Below are positions 28,251 to 36,441 of a stretch of DNA of 62,110 nt, piece after piece. How positions within the stretch are numbered: the stretch's first letter is position 1; the number at the start of each line of letters is the position of its first letter. This DNA comes from Planctomycetota bacterium (GTDB taxonomy: Bacteria; Planctomycetota; UBA8742; UBA2392). The position numbers were made by a program, and so were the translations under genes. The notes under the pieces were generated by a model. It had not been told where the DNA came from. It saw only the letters and a program-made list of their open reading frames with translations, and searched no databases. The stretch spans positions 1-62,110 of the forward strand of contig QEVF01000024.1 in NCBI GenBank assembly GCA_003576915.1, read 5' to 3'.

Positions 28251-29261
28251 CTAGTGGGCCTCCAGGTCAATGAACTGAAGCTGAGGGAAAGCCTGGCGCA
28301 TCTCGGACTCGATCCGGTTGATTTCTTCGCCCTGGGCCTGCATCAGTTTTTCGCCGAAGATCTTCGCGAATTCAAGGCGCTGCTCCGGCGTCTGGTCTGA
28401 CGCGCCGGTCTTCACCACCGGTTCATTCTCCAGCCAGTCCTTCAATTTTTCTGCCATGTAGCGCCCGTTGAAGTCGACCTCGGCCTTGAACTTGAACTGC
28501 TCGCTGCCCAGCACGCGGCTTTGCACCGAGTGAACGGCCTCAATGCTCGGCTGAGACTTGAGCCAGTCGACAATCTTCAGCTCTACATCCCTCGGGATGG
28601 AGATACCCAGAATCAGGGCGCGGTTCTTGAAGCCGAGCCACACCGCCACGACGCCCAACAGGATGCCGATGAGGATGGAGCCGATGGCGTCCGGCACTCC
28701 GCTGTTGAAAGCCACCGACAGCCCGATGCCGCCCAGTGCCAGCAGCACGCCCAGGCAGGCCACACAGTCTTCAAAGAGAACTGCAAGCACCGTCGGATCG
28801 CTCGTGGTGCGCAGATACTCAAAGAACCCTTTAGAGCCTTTTTGCCGACGCACGACGTTGATGGCCTTGTACAGAATCCAGCCGTCGAGCACAAAGCCGA
28901 TGCCCAGCACGACAAAGTCAAACCAGCCGGGGCGCGGCTTGTGGCCTTCGATCAGGCCATCGATGCCGTGGTAGACCGTGACTCCGCATCCCAGCACGAA
29001 GATGCCCGCAGCCGACAACAACGCAAACAGGAATCGTTCATAGCCGTAGCCATAGTGAAACATGGCGTCCGCGGGGCGCTCGCTGCGCCGGATGCCCAGG
29101 TAAAGCAGGAACTGGTTGCCGGCGTCGGCCAGCGTATGCATGGCCTCGGAAAACATGGAGCCCGAGCCGGAGATGGCAAAGGCCACGAACTTCAGAATCG
29201 TGATGATGACATTGACACAGACCGCTGCCAGGACCGCGCCCTTGGAACCCGAATCCGCCAT
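28251..29261 (-). CDS. Cation diffusion facilitator family transporter
   Basis: 336 residues with six predicted membrane helices: an inner-membrane metal/proton antiporter of the CDF family. The first metal-site motif is SEAMHTLADAGNQ (His42, Asp46) in helix 2. The matching site in helix 5 is FEDCVACLG, with Glu where zinc-type CDFs usually have His or Asp. The whole resembles the SLC30A9 (ZnT9)-like branch, including YGYGYERFLFALLSAAGIF. A cytosolic C-terminal domain of about 100 residues follows (AVHSVQSRVLGSEQFKFKAE). Zn2+ is the likely cargo, but this branch is poorly characterised. The gene downstream on the same strand is none; upstream on the same strand lies the PPK2 gene, 65 bp away. 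Confidence 0.85.
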   Translation of the reverse strand: MADSGSKGAVLAAVCVNVIITILKFVAFAISGSGSMFSEAMHTLADAGNQFLLYLGIRRSERPADAMFHYGYGYERFLFALLSAAGIFVLGCGVTVYHGIDGLIEGHKPRPGWFDFVVLGIGFVLDGWILYKAINVVRRQKGSKGFFEYLRTTSDPTVLAVLFEDCVACLGVLLALGGIGLSVAFNSGVPDAIGSILIGILLGVVAVWLGFKNRALILGISIPRDVELKIVDWLKSQPSIEAVHSVQSRVLGSEQFKFKAEVDFNGRYMAEKLKDWLENEPVVKTGASDQTPEQRLEFAKIFGEKLMQAQGEEINRIESEMRQAFPQLQFIDLEAH

Positions 29262-29326
29262 GGAGAGACACCCCCGAAAAATGCTGCACCGCTCACGCGA
29301 CCCCTTGCCCGGCGCACAGCGTCGGA

Positions 29327-30082
29327 CTACTGATCAAGTTCGCGCCAGCCCCGGGGCAACTCCGGACTGCAGTCCAGGGCGGCAGACAACTCCTTGACGG
29401 CCATCTCGCAGACGGCAACCCGCGCATACCACTTATGGTTGGCCGGCACCACGTGCCAGGGGGCGTGCCGCGTCGAGGTTTCTTCCAGCATGTCGTCGAT
29501 GGCTTCTTCGTATTCGTTCCACTTCTCGCGATTGCGCCAGTCTTCGTCGGTGATTTTCCAGTTCTTGAAGGGATTGGCTTCGCGCTCCTTGAAGCGCTTG
29601 AGCTGCTCCTTGCGGCTGATGTGAAGGAAGAACTTGACCACAGGCGCGCCCTCTTCGGCCATGGCGCGCTCGAAATCATTGATCACGCCGTAGGCGCGCT
29701 GCCACTCCTGCTTCGAGGCGTGGCCCTCAACGCGCTCGACGAGCACGCGGCCATACCAGCTCCGGTCAAAGATGCCAAGGCGCCCGGGGCCCGGCAGGCG
29801 TGTCCAGAACCGCTGCAGAAAGTGTACGGACTTCTCTTCGGGTGTCGGCGCACCGATGGGGTGCACCACAAAACCACGGGGGTCCAGGCGCTCGACAAGC
29901 CGCCGGATGGAGCCGCCCTTGCCCGATGCGTCCCAGCCCTCGAACACCAGCAGGGCCTCGCGCCTGTGCTCGTACATGTGCCGCTGAATCAGCAGGAGCT
30001 GCAACTGCGCCTTGTGCAGGCGCCGCTCGTATTCCCCTTCGTCGGCAAGCTTGACTTCGAGATCGATGTCCTTGAGCCGCAT
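29327..30082 (-). CDS. Polyphosphate kinase 2 family phosphotransferase
   Basis: 251 residues from the ATG at 30082 (MRLKDIDLEVKL), which lies only 2 bases past the stop of the upstream gene; the longer frame upstream overlaps that gene. PPK2 enzymes move phosphate between inorganic polyphosphate and nucleoside mono- or diphosphates. Motifs: Walker A in FEGWDASGKGGSI (about residue 50), Walker B in FDRSWYGRVLVERVEG (about 105-120), and a lid with Arg and Lys residues (REANPFKNWKI). Length and single-domain form suit class I or III PPK2; subclass cannot be told by eye. Tight spacing to the zinc-ribbon gene suggests a two-gene operon. Confidence 0.9.
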   Translation of the reverse strand: MRLKDIDLEVKLADEGEYERRLHKAQLQLLLIQRHMYEHRREALLVFEGWDASGKGGSIRRLVERLDPRGFVVHPIGAPTPEEKSVHFLQRFWTRLPGPGRLGIFDRSWYGRVLVERVEGHASKQEWQRAYGVINDFERAMAEEGAPVVKFFLHISRKEQLKRFKEREANPFKNWKITDEDWRNREKWNEYEEAIDDMLEETSTRHAPWHVVPANHKWYARVAVCEMAVKELSAALDCSPELPRGWRELDQ

Positions 30083-30084
30083 GG

Positions 30085-30780
30085 TCAGCCGATACGCATG
30101 TCCATGACCTGGGCCTTGTGTCCGCAGGCTCCGCAACGGCCCTCGAGTTTGAACATGCCCACGCCGTCGGTGCCGAGCTCCTCGGGTGTTTCACGGCCCA
30201 CAAACGTCGGCTGGGCGCACTTGGGGCACTTCATGGATTCAATGGCCCGTTGAAGTTCCTGGGCGGCCGGGGTGCGATAGCGGGGTGCCTCCACAAAGGC
30301 GCCCACGGCGGGCATCTCGGCCGTTCCCACACGTGGCAGCTCATCGGTGCCCATGGAGGGTTCGTCGAGGCTGGGCTCCAGGCCCGCCTCGGCCAGCATC
30401 GGCACTTCCGCCGTGGCCGCGGGCTCCAGCGGCGCCAGATCATGGTTGGAGGGTTCGCCCGCCGGAAGTTCCGCCGGTACCTGGATGACGCGGCCCGACG
30501 TCGAGACCACGCGGGGCTCGTCCGCTGCCGGCGCTGGCGTCGTCACCGAACCAGCGGCCGCCTGCGCGGGCGCCGCCGGTTCGGGCCGGACGGGGGCGAC
30601 CATGCTGGGCATATTGTTGGGCGCGCTTGCAGCGGCCGGCTGTTCGGCGGGGCGCGGCGCGGACGGCGCCTGTGATGCGTCTCCTTTCCTGCGCATCAAG
30701 AGCGCGACGACAACGGCGAGCACGACGACTGCAGCCACAACCCCCGCAATGATACCGACGTTGGCGGCAATGATTGGCAC
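30085..30780 (-). CDS. Membrane-anchored protein with C-terminal zinc ribbon
   Basis: 231 residues, starting at GTG 30780 with GGGGA upstream. One transmembrane helix (IIAGVVAAVVVLAVVVALLM) at residues 9-28 is followed by a basic stop-transfer RRK. Next is a long linker rich in Pro, Ala and Glu, which looks disordered. The C-terminal zinc ribbon has CPKC and CGAC about 33 residues apart. I do not recognise a family. The layout (helix, disordered linker, zinc ribbon) recurs in this window. It lies directly upstream of the PPK2 gene, with a 2-base gap, so translation is probably coupled. Confidence 0.7.
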   Translation of the reverse strand: MPIIAANVGIIAGVVAAVVVLAVVVALLMRRKGDASQAPSAPRPAEQPAAASAPNNMPSMVAPVRPEPAAPAQAAAGSVTTPAPAADEPRVVSTSGRVIQVPAELPAGEPSNHDLAPLEPAATAEVPMLAEAGLEPSLDEPSMGTDELPRVGTAEMPAVGAFVEAPRYRTPAAQELQRAIESMKCPKCAQPTFVGRETPEELGTDGVGMFKLEGRCGACGHKAQVMDMRIG

Positions 30781-30867
30781 GATGAGTCCCCCGCTGCGAT
30801 GTGCGGCCGACTTTAGCAGGCGCGGAAGAAAGTGGCAGCGGGGCAGATGCGGGATCGGGCGCCGAGG

Positions 30868-32184
30868 TCAGGCGCGGGCAAAGGCCCCGCCTGCATTGAG
30901 GCGGGACTTCTCCGTGAACACCTGCTCGATGAGCCCGAGCACGAAGTCCAGCTCGTCGCGCGTGGCCACCAGCGGCGGCGTGAAACGCAGCACCCAATGA
31001 TGCGTGTCTTTGACGATGGCACCCAGCTCCAGCAGCCGGCGTGTGAACTCGTGACCGTCAGGTCCGTTCCGGTTGAGCTCGATGCCCAGCATCAGGCCCA
31101 TGCCGCGCACTTCCTTGATGCGCGGGGCCTTCCTGGCCACCTCCCGCAGGCGTGCCAGGGCATAGGCGCCTTTCTCGGCTGCCTGTTCCGGCAGGCGTTC
31201 GAGCTCTATGGCCGTCAGCGCCGCCAAGCCCAGCACCCCCGCCATGGGGCTGCCGCCGAAAGTGCTGCCGTGGCTGCCGGGCTCGAAGTGGTCCATGAGG
31301 CGGCGCGAGGCCAGGATGCCCGACACAGGGGCAAACCCGCCTGAAGCGCTCTTGCCCACGCACAGGACGTCAGGCCGCGCCTTCTCGCCCTCATGTTCCC
31401 AGGCAAACAGCCGGCCGGTGCGGCCAAAGCCGGTCTGGATTTCGTCCCAGATGGCCAGAACGTTGTGTTCGCGGCAGAGGGCCCGCACGGCGCTGAGGTA
31501 CCCCGGGCGCGGGATGTTGATTCCGCCTTCGCCCTGGATGGGCTCAAGGAAAACGGCGGCCGTATTGGGCGTGAGGGCGCGTTCGATTGCCCTGACATCG
31601 TCAAAGGGCACACGAACGAAGCCCGGCGCAAAGGGGCCAAACCCCGCGCGGGCCGTCTGGTCCTCTTCGTCGAACATCTGGGTGACGGTCAGGGTGCGGC
31701 CGTGGAAGCAGTGGTCGGCGTAAATGATCTCGGGCGCAGACACACCTTTCTCGCGATGGGCAAAGCGGCGGGCCAGCTTGATGGCGGCCTCCGGCGCTTC
31801 CACGCCGCCGTTGGCGGGCAGGAACATGTCAAAGCCCGTCATGTGCGTGAGCTTGCGCGCAAACAGGGCCAGCCACGGATCAGGCATGAAGCGTCCCAGC
31901 ACCGTGGGATAGCCGGCGTCAAGAAAGCCCTTCAGGGTCTCCTTGATCAGAGGGTGGCCATGGCCGAGATTGGCTGCGGAATAGGCCGAGACACCGTCGA
32001 AAATGGTGCGGCCGCGGGCGGTATGCAGCCAGGGGCCTTCCGCCTTGATGACAGGATCGTCGCTCAGCAGCCTGTAATTGTGGGCCACCGTGGCATTGAG
32101 AAAGTCAATGGCCTGATCGGCTGAAAGCCGCTGGGCCGACTCCAGAAGTCTGTGAGCTTCCTGACGCGCTGTTTCTCGGTTCAT
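30868..32184 (-). CDS. rocD: Class III aminotransferase, ornithine--oxo-acid transaminase-like
   Basis: 438-residue PLP enzyme. The sequence follows the ornithine aminotransferase pattern closely: SAYSAANLGHGHP near residue 65-78, NGGVEAPEAAIKLARR at about 120-135, GFGPFAPGF, the PLP-contact Asp in WDEIQTGFGRTGR, the Schiff-base Lys in CVGKSASGG, and HGSTFGGSP. In ornithine aminotransferase the delta-amino group of ornithine passes to 2-oxoglutarate, giving glutamate semialdehyde for proline or arginine metabolism. Acetylornithine or other omega-aminotransferases are the main alternatives. The start at 32184 follows a gene-free 176-bp region shared with a divergent gene. Length is slightly over the usual 400-420. 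Confidence 0.8.
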   Translation of the reverse strand: MNRETARQEAHRLLESAQRLSADQAIDFLNATVAHNYRLLSDDPVIKAEGPWLHTARGRTIFDGVSAYSAANLGHGHPLIKETLKGFLDAGYPTVLGRFMPDPWLALFARKLTHMTGFDMFLPANGGVEAPEAAIKLARRFAHREKGVSAPEIIYADHCFHGRTLTVTQMFDEEDQTARAGFGPFAPGFVRVPFDDVRAIERALTPNTAAVFLEPIQGEGGINIPRPGYLSAVRALCREHNVLAIWDEIQTGFGRTGRLFAWEHEGEKARPDVLCVGKSASGGFAPVSGILASRRLMDHFEPGSHGSTFGGSPMAGVLGLAALTAIELERLPEQAAEKGAYALARLREVARKAPRIKEVRGMGLMLGIELNRNGPDGHEFTRRLLELGAIVKDTHHWVLRFTPPLVATRDELDFVLGLIEQVFTEKSRLNAGGAFARA

Positions 32185-32360
32185 GGGCCTGTCCTTGGCC
32201 GGGTCATGGCGGCTTCAGGCCGCGCTTCGACCCGGCTTGGGTTTCCCATGCAGTGTATACGGAGGCACAATGGCCCGTAACCCCCGAAACGACCCGGCTG
32301 AACCCCGCTGGGAGCTCTTCGTTAGTATGCTGTTACGAACGTTCTTATCGAGGCGCATCC

Positions 32361-33917
32361 ATGGCAGTTACGATTTCGTGCCAGTCCTGCGGCTACCAGT
32401 ATGACGGCACCGGCCTGCAGGCCGGAGTTCAATTCCAGTGCACCCAGTGCGGCAACATGGTGGTCGTCGGCCAGGCCCCCGGCCGCAAGGCGCCCACCAA
32501 GGGCGCGCCCGCGGCCCGGGGTGGCCCCGCCCCGCGCGGCCCCAAGCCCATGGGGCGGGCGGGCGGACCTCGCGCCGCGCAGCCCTACGGCGCGCCGGGG
32601 GCACAGGGGGGCCCGCAGGGAGCCGCCTTTGGCCCGCCCAAGAAGGACAACACGATGATGATCATGGGCATCATCGGCGGAGTGATTGTTGTAGGGATGA
32701 TTGCCGCCATCGTGATGATGACCTCCAGCAAAGAGAATCAGCAGCAGCAGTCCAAGGCCGACGACGATCGTCGCGCCAGGGAAGAAAAGGAAGCCCAGCT
32801 CAAGAAGAACGAGCAGGTCAAGAAGGACGGCGAGGCTCGCATCGCCACGATTCAGGCGGCCACGCAGGCAGGGCCGCGGATTGCCGGCATGCTCGCGAGC
32901 AAGGACATGACTGCGCTCTCGGCCATGTTCGACTGGACGGCGGTGTGGGAGGATTTCAAGAACCAGCTCGAAAAGCGGGAAAAGAAGCCGCCCACCAACC
33001 CCGACGGCTCCCCCAAGCTGGACAAGGCCGGTCGGCCCGTGCCTTCGGACTACGACAAGTTCATGGACAACCCGCTGTTCTGTGACGGCGATTGGGAGAA
33101 GGACGAGAAAGGCAACCCCACCGGCCGCTACAAGGGCAGCAACATCAAGGGCCCAGACGGCATCCGCCAGCGCATGATGGGATACATCGAGATGATGTAT
33201 GGCGGCGTCGACGCCCAGGCCGACGAAGCTGCCATGGACAAGCAGAAGACACCGGCCGAGGCCAAATTCTCGCTGACCCTGGGTGGCAAGGTGCTGCTGG
33301 GGCGCATGGTCATGATCAAGTCCACGGCAGCCTCGAACAAGTACCTGAATTTCTACGTGGGGGCTGCAGCCGGCGATACCAACGTCAGGATCCTGCGCTT
33401 TGAGGATTCGGGCGTTCTGGAGAATCTCAAGCAGAAGGAAGCGGCCTACGTTCGTAAGACCCCGACCAACGACAACCAGTTCGAGAATCCGGATCGAGAG
33501 CGCCCCCGCGACCCGAACAACCCGGACACGGCGGGTCCTGACGAGAATCCCCCTGCCGATCTCGCCCCGGCCAAGAAGACCGGCGCTGCCTGCCCCCAGG
33601 CCCTGATAAACATCTTCCGCGACCTGCGCGACGGCAAGTCCGTCACCGACGCCCAGATCAAAGTCGTGCAGGACCAGTCACGGTCCAAGGAAGATCGCAA
33701 GGCCTTCATTGGCGCCTGTGTGGATGCGCTCATCGATCACTTCGAGAAGCGCAACCGCATGGAGCTCCAGAACCTGTCCCGTTCGCTGTTCAGGATCTAC
33801 GAGCGCGCCATCGGTTATCCTGAGAAGGAAGCCACCTTCGACCCGACCACGTTTGATCCCGCCAACGACTATCCGCTGCGGGTGTGGTACGACTTCTACG
33901 AGCGCTACGGAAAGTAG
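32361..33917 (+). CDS. Zinc-ribbon membrane protein of unknown function
   Basis: 518 residues from the ATG at 32361. The frame is open upstream to 32253, but the zinc ribbon starts directly after this Met. CQSC and CTQC, 18 residues apart, form an N-terminal cytosolic zinc ribbon (residues 7-32). A Pro/Gly/Ala-rich linker and one transmembrane helix (MIMGIIGGVIVVGMIAAIVM at about 98-117) follow, then a charged coiled coil rich in Lys, Glu and Gln, then a long extracytoplasmic part without a recognised domain. It is divergent from the aminotransferase and ends at a perfect terminator hairpin. This zinc ribbon plus helix plus periplasmic domain layout is frequent in planctomycete-type genomes, with function unknown. 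Confidence 0.7.
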   Translation: MAVTISCQSCGYQYDGTGLQAGVQFQCTQCGNMVVVGQAPGRKAPTKGAPAARGGPAPRGPKPMGRAGGPRAAQPYGAPGAQGGPQGAAFGPPKKDNTMMIMGIIGGVIVVGMIAAIVMMTSSKENQQQQSKADDDRRAREEKEAQLKKNEQVKKDGEARIATIQAATQAGPRIAGMLASKDMTALSAMFDWTAVWEDFKNQLEKREKKPPTNPDGSPKLDKAGRPVPSDYDKFMDNPLFCDGDWEKDEKGNPTGRYKGSNIKGPDGIRQRMMGYIEMMYGGVDAQADEAAMDKQKTPAEAKFSLTLGGKVLLGRMVMIKSTAASNKYLNFYVGAAAGDTNVRILRFEDSGVLENLKQKEAAYVRKTPTNDNQFENPDRERPRDPNNPDTAGPDENPPADLAPAKKTGAACPQALINIFRDLRDGKSVTDAQIKVVQDQSRSKEDRKAFIGACVDALIDHFEKRNRMELQNLSRSLFRIYERAIGYPEKEATFDPTTFDPANDYPLRVWYDFYERYGK

Positions 33918-33933
33918 CGGAAACAGGGAATTC

Positions 33934-33955
33934 GCGGGCCGCTTCGGCGGCCCGC
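33934..33955. terminator. Perfect UUCG-loop hairpin between convergent genes
   Basis: 9-bp stem GCGGGCCGC / GCGGCCCGC closed by the very stable TTCG tetraloop, between the stops at 33917 (+) and 33957 (-). Reads equally on both strands; TTCATTT follows on the plus strand. Confidence 0.8.
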
Positions 33956-33956
33956 T

Positions 33957-35537
33957 TCATTTCACGGCAGCCGAGCGCAGCGTATCCAGCACCGCGCGGC
34001 CCATTTCGCTCATCACAAAGGGCTTGCGAAGGATGCTGCGAAAGCCCGCCTGGTACAGGGCCTGGTCGGAGTCAGATGCCCCATGGCCCGTCATGGCCAG
34101 TGCCGGAACGCTGTTGTGAGCCTGCTGCCGCAACTCGCGCAGCAGATCGGCGCTGCTGCCCGTGGGCAGCGAAAGATCGAACAGAAACAGGTCATAGCCA
34201 CGGCCGGCCGCCAGGGTGCGGGCATGTTCGATGTCCAGGGCAACGTCGCAGTGGAGTCCTTTCTCGCCCAGATAGCTGGACACCAGCCCGGCGATCAGGG
34301 GCTCGTCGTCCAGCACGAGCACGCTGCGCCCCTTGAGTTCCGGGTCCACCAGCGTCGTGGTGCGATCGTTTTCGTGGTCCTTGTGGCGCTTGCGGGTGTC
34401 TCCGCGGGAGTGGCTGTGGGCCCGCGGCAGTTGAAGCGTGAAAGTGGAGCCGCGCCCGGGCGCACTGGACACGTCAATACGACCGTCGTGCTCGGCAGCG
34501 ATGCGCTGGCAGATGGACAGGCCCAGCCCCGTTCCCGTCGCCTTGCCGTCAAACACGCGCCCGCCCAGGGAGCCCTTGGTCGTAAAGAACGGCTCAAACA
34601 GCCGCCGCATGGCCGCCGGATTCATGCCGATGCCGTTATCGCTCACACTCACGCGGGCATGCTCGTCATCGGCGTCCAGGGTGATGTCAATCTGCCCCCG
34701 GTAGTCGGCGCCGCGCGCGGCGGCGGCCACACAGGCGTGCCGCGCGTTGGTCAGCAGATTGAGCAGCACCTGCACCAGCTGGACGCGATCGCCCAGAATC
34801 ACCGGGCTTTGCCGCGTGGTCATGCGCAACTCGACGCCGTCCTGCCTCGCCAGGGCCTGCTCCATTTCAAGGGCTTCCTGCACGGCCTCCTCAAGCCGGA
34901 ATTTGACCGGTGCGCTCTTGCTGCTGCCCGTGAAGGACAGCAACTGCCGCACAATGCGCGCGCCCTTTTCCGCGGCGTCGCGGGCCTGCTCCAGGGCGCG
35001 CTTCCAGCGCTCCGGCTCGTCGCGCGTCAGGGCAAACTGCGCCTGACCCAGAATGACCTGAAGGATGTTGTTGAACTCGTGAGCCACGCCGCCCGCCAGA
35101 GTGCCTATGGCCGCCAGCTTGTCCGTGCGGGCAACGTCGCTCCTGAGGCGCGAGCGCTCCAGGCTTGAGCGCACCACCTGCGGAAGTCTCTGGGCCGCAA
35201 ACTCTTCCTTGGCCACAAAGTCGGAAGCCCCCAGCTTCATGGCCTCGATGACAATGTCGCGGTCCGCCTGGGCCGTCACGAACACCACAGGCACATCCAG
35301 GTGCAGGCGCTGCCGCTCACGCAGGACCTCCAGACCGTCGAGCCGGGGCATGCGGTAGTCGAGCAACATCAGGTCAAACCCGCCCTGCTTGAGCAAGTCC
35401 AGGGCCGCCTGCCCGTCCGGAGCTTCCTCAATGGCGATCTCGAACTCCTCGCTCAGCTCGTGCCGGAGAGCCGTGGCAGCAATCAACCGCTGCTCGCGCA
35501 GATCATCGCAAATCAGAATGCGCAGGCGCTGGCTCAT
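33957..35537 (-). CDS. Receiver-histidine kinase-receiver hybrid protein
   Basis: 526-residue soluble two-component protein with no transmembrane segment. The N-terminal receiver (about 1-125) has DD near the start, a phospho-acceptor Asp in LLDYRMP (about 59) and the switch Thr/Lys. The histidine kinase core follows: HisKA with GGVAHEFNNIL (about 152-162), N-box LLNLLTNARHA, G1 DNGIGM, F-box FEPFFTTK and G2 GTGLGLSIC. A Ser/His/Arg-rich linker leads to a second receiver (about 400-526) with LFDLSLP and KPF. There is no sensor domain, so it is probably driven by an upstream kinase acting on the first receiver. Its ATG overlaps the stop of the upstream HhH gene (ATGA at 35534-35537), so the two are translationally coupled. 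Confidence 0.92.
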   Translation of the reverse strand: MSQRLRILICDDLREQRLIAATALRHELSEEFEIAIEEAPDGQAALDLLKQGGFDLMLLDYRMPRLDGLEVLRERQRLHLDVPVVFVTAQADRDIVIEAMKLGASDFVAKEEFAAQRLPQVVRSSLERSRLRSDVARTDKLAAIGTLAGGVAHEFNNILQVILGQAQFALTRDEPERWKRALEQARDAAEKGARIVRQLLSFTGSSKSAPVKFRLEEAVQEALEMEQALARQDGVELRMTTRQSPVILGDRVQLVQVLLNLLTNARHACVAAAARGADYRGQIDITLDADDEHARVSVSDNGIGMNPAAMRRLFEPFFTTKGSLGGRVFDGKATGTGLGLSICQRIAAEHDGRIDVSSAPGRGSTFTLQLPRAHSHSRGDTRKRHKDHENDRTTTLVDPELKGRSVLVLDDEPLIAGLVSSYLGEKGLHCDVALDIEHARTLAAGRGYDLFLFDLSLPTGSSADLLRELRQQAHNSVPALAMTGHGASDSDQALYQAGFRSILRKPFVMSEMGRAVLDTLRSAAVK

Positions 35538-35899
35538 GGGCCGAACTCCACGTAGGGGCGCATGCGCTCCAGATTGGCGGCCGATATCCCGCCCGCGGCA
35601 CGGGCCAGCGACGCGAGGTCCGTTATCGGCGCCTTGGCGCGGGCCTCAATGATTCTTTCGGCTTTCCTGGGACCGATGCCCGGCAGGGCCGCCAGTTCGG
35701 ACACCCCGGCGCGATTCACGTACACCCTCGCCGCGGGCAGGGTCCTCGACTTGAACTCCACCTCCCGCGTCACACCTCGATGCGCCAGGGCCACTCCCGC
35801 CAGCACCGCAAAGGCCAGCAGCAGCACGCAAAGCGCGGCAGCTTCACGCCCATGCAGGCGGTACCAGGCAAAGGCCGGAACATCTATTGTTTCAGTCAT
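35534..35899 (-). CDS. Membrane-anchored helix-hairpin-helix protein (ComEA-like)
   Basis: 121 residues from the start at 35899 (MTETIDVPAFAWYRL). One transmembrane helix (AALCVLLLAFAVLAGVALA) at about 20-38 is followed by a linker. A C-terminal helix-hairpin-helix DNA-binding domain has VYVNRAGVSELAALPGIGPRKAERIIEAR at about 65-93; I quote only its key parts, VNRAGVSELAALPGIG and AERII. ComEA proteins hold incoming DNA at the membrane during transformation, and this has the same layout. Upstream Met codons at 35932 and 35944 would add residues that look less natural. At 35899 its start codon shares CATG with the start of ruvC on the other strand. Its stop overlaps the next gene by 4 bases. 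Confidence 0.8.
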   Translation of the reverse strand: MTETIDVPAFAWYRLHGREAAALCVLLLAFAVLAGVALAHRGVTREVEFKSRTLPAARVYVNRAGVSELAALPGIGPRKAERIIEARAKAPITDLASLARAAGGISAANLERMRPYVEFGP

Positions 35900-35900
35900 G
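35897..35900. other. Shared CATG: divergent start codons overlap
   Basis: The palindrome CATG supplies the ATG of ruvC on the plus strand (35898-35900) and the ATG of the HhH gene on the minus strand (35899-35897). If both starts are right there is no space between the genes, so each promoter must lie within the other's coding region and each transcript would have an antisense leader. Neither start has a good ribosome site, so one could be wrong. Confidence 0.55.
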
Positions 35901-36401
35901 GCCGCATCCACTTGCACCCGCGTTCTCGGCATTGACCCCGGCACACGCTGCCTCGGCTATGCATTGCTTGAGCGCCGCAATGGCAAACTCAAGCTGATCG
36001 AGGCGGGGGTGCTTCGTCCTGACCCCAAGCAGCCCTATGCGCGGCGCCTGGCCCAGATTCACACAGACCTCAGCACCCTGGTTCGCCGGCTCAACCCCGA
36101 CTGCGCCGCGCTTGAGGCCGGATTCGTCGGCATCAACGCATCCACCGCCTTGAAATCCGGCGAGGGCCGGGGTGTTGCAATGGCCGCGCTTGCTGCCTGC
36201 GGGTTGGAGGTGCATGAGTTCGCTCCAGCCACCGTCAAGCGCGCCAGCACAGGGCAGGGCCAGGCCGGTAAAACCCAGGTGGCGCGGATGGTGGCCCTGC
36301 AGCTTGGCCTGAACCATCCGCCACAGCCTGCAGACGCAACAGACGCCTGTGCCGTAGCCTTGTGCTATTTCACACGGCAGAGGGTCGGTCTGTCCAGATG
36401 A
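35898..36401 (+). CDS. ruvC: Crossover junction endodeoxyribonuclease RuvC
   Basis: 167-residue Holliday junction resolvase of the RNase H fold. It works as a dimer with RuvAB to cut recombination intermediates. The four catalytic acids are visible: Asp in LGIDPGTR (about 13), Glu in ALEAGF (about 74), and the pair in ADATDACAVALC near residue 148-151. The segment INASTALKSGEGRGVA is also family-typical. Length is as in E. coli (173). The start at 35898 is chosen because the conserved first strand follows at once, although the frame is open for another 112 codons upstream. No Shine-Dalgarno sequence is seen. ruvA and ruvB are not adjacent. Confidence 0.93.
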   Translation: MAASTCTRVLGIDPGTRCLGYALLERRNGKLKLIEAGVLRPDPKQPYARRLAQIHTDLSTLVRRLNPDCAALEAGFVGINASTALKSGEGRGVAMAALAACGLEVHEFAPATVKRASTGQGQAGKTQVARMVALQLGLNHPPQPADATDACAVALCYFTRQRVGLSR

Positions 36402-36441
36402 TTTTTATTGATTTGGTTAATTTCAAGTGCGACGCCGCGGG

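Noticed and set aside
29293..29679. A 128-residue minus frame overlapping the PPK2 gene
   Set aside because: It lies in another frame of the same strand inside PPK2, whose motifs are intact.
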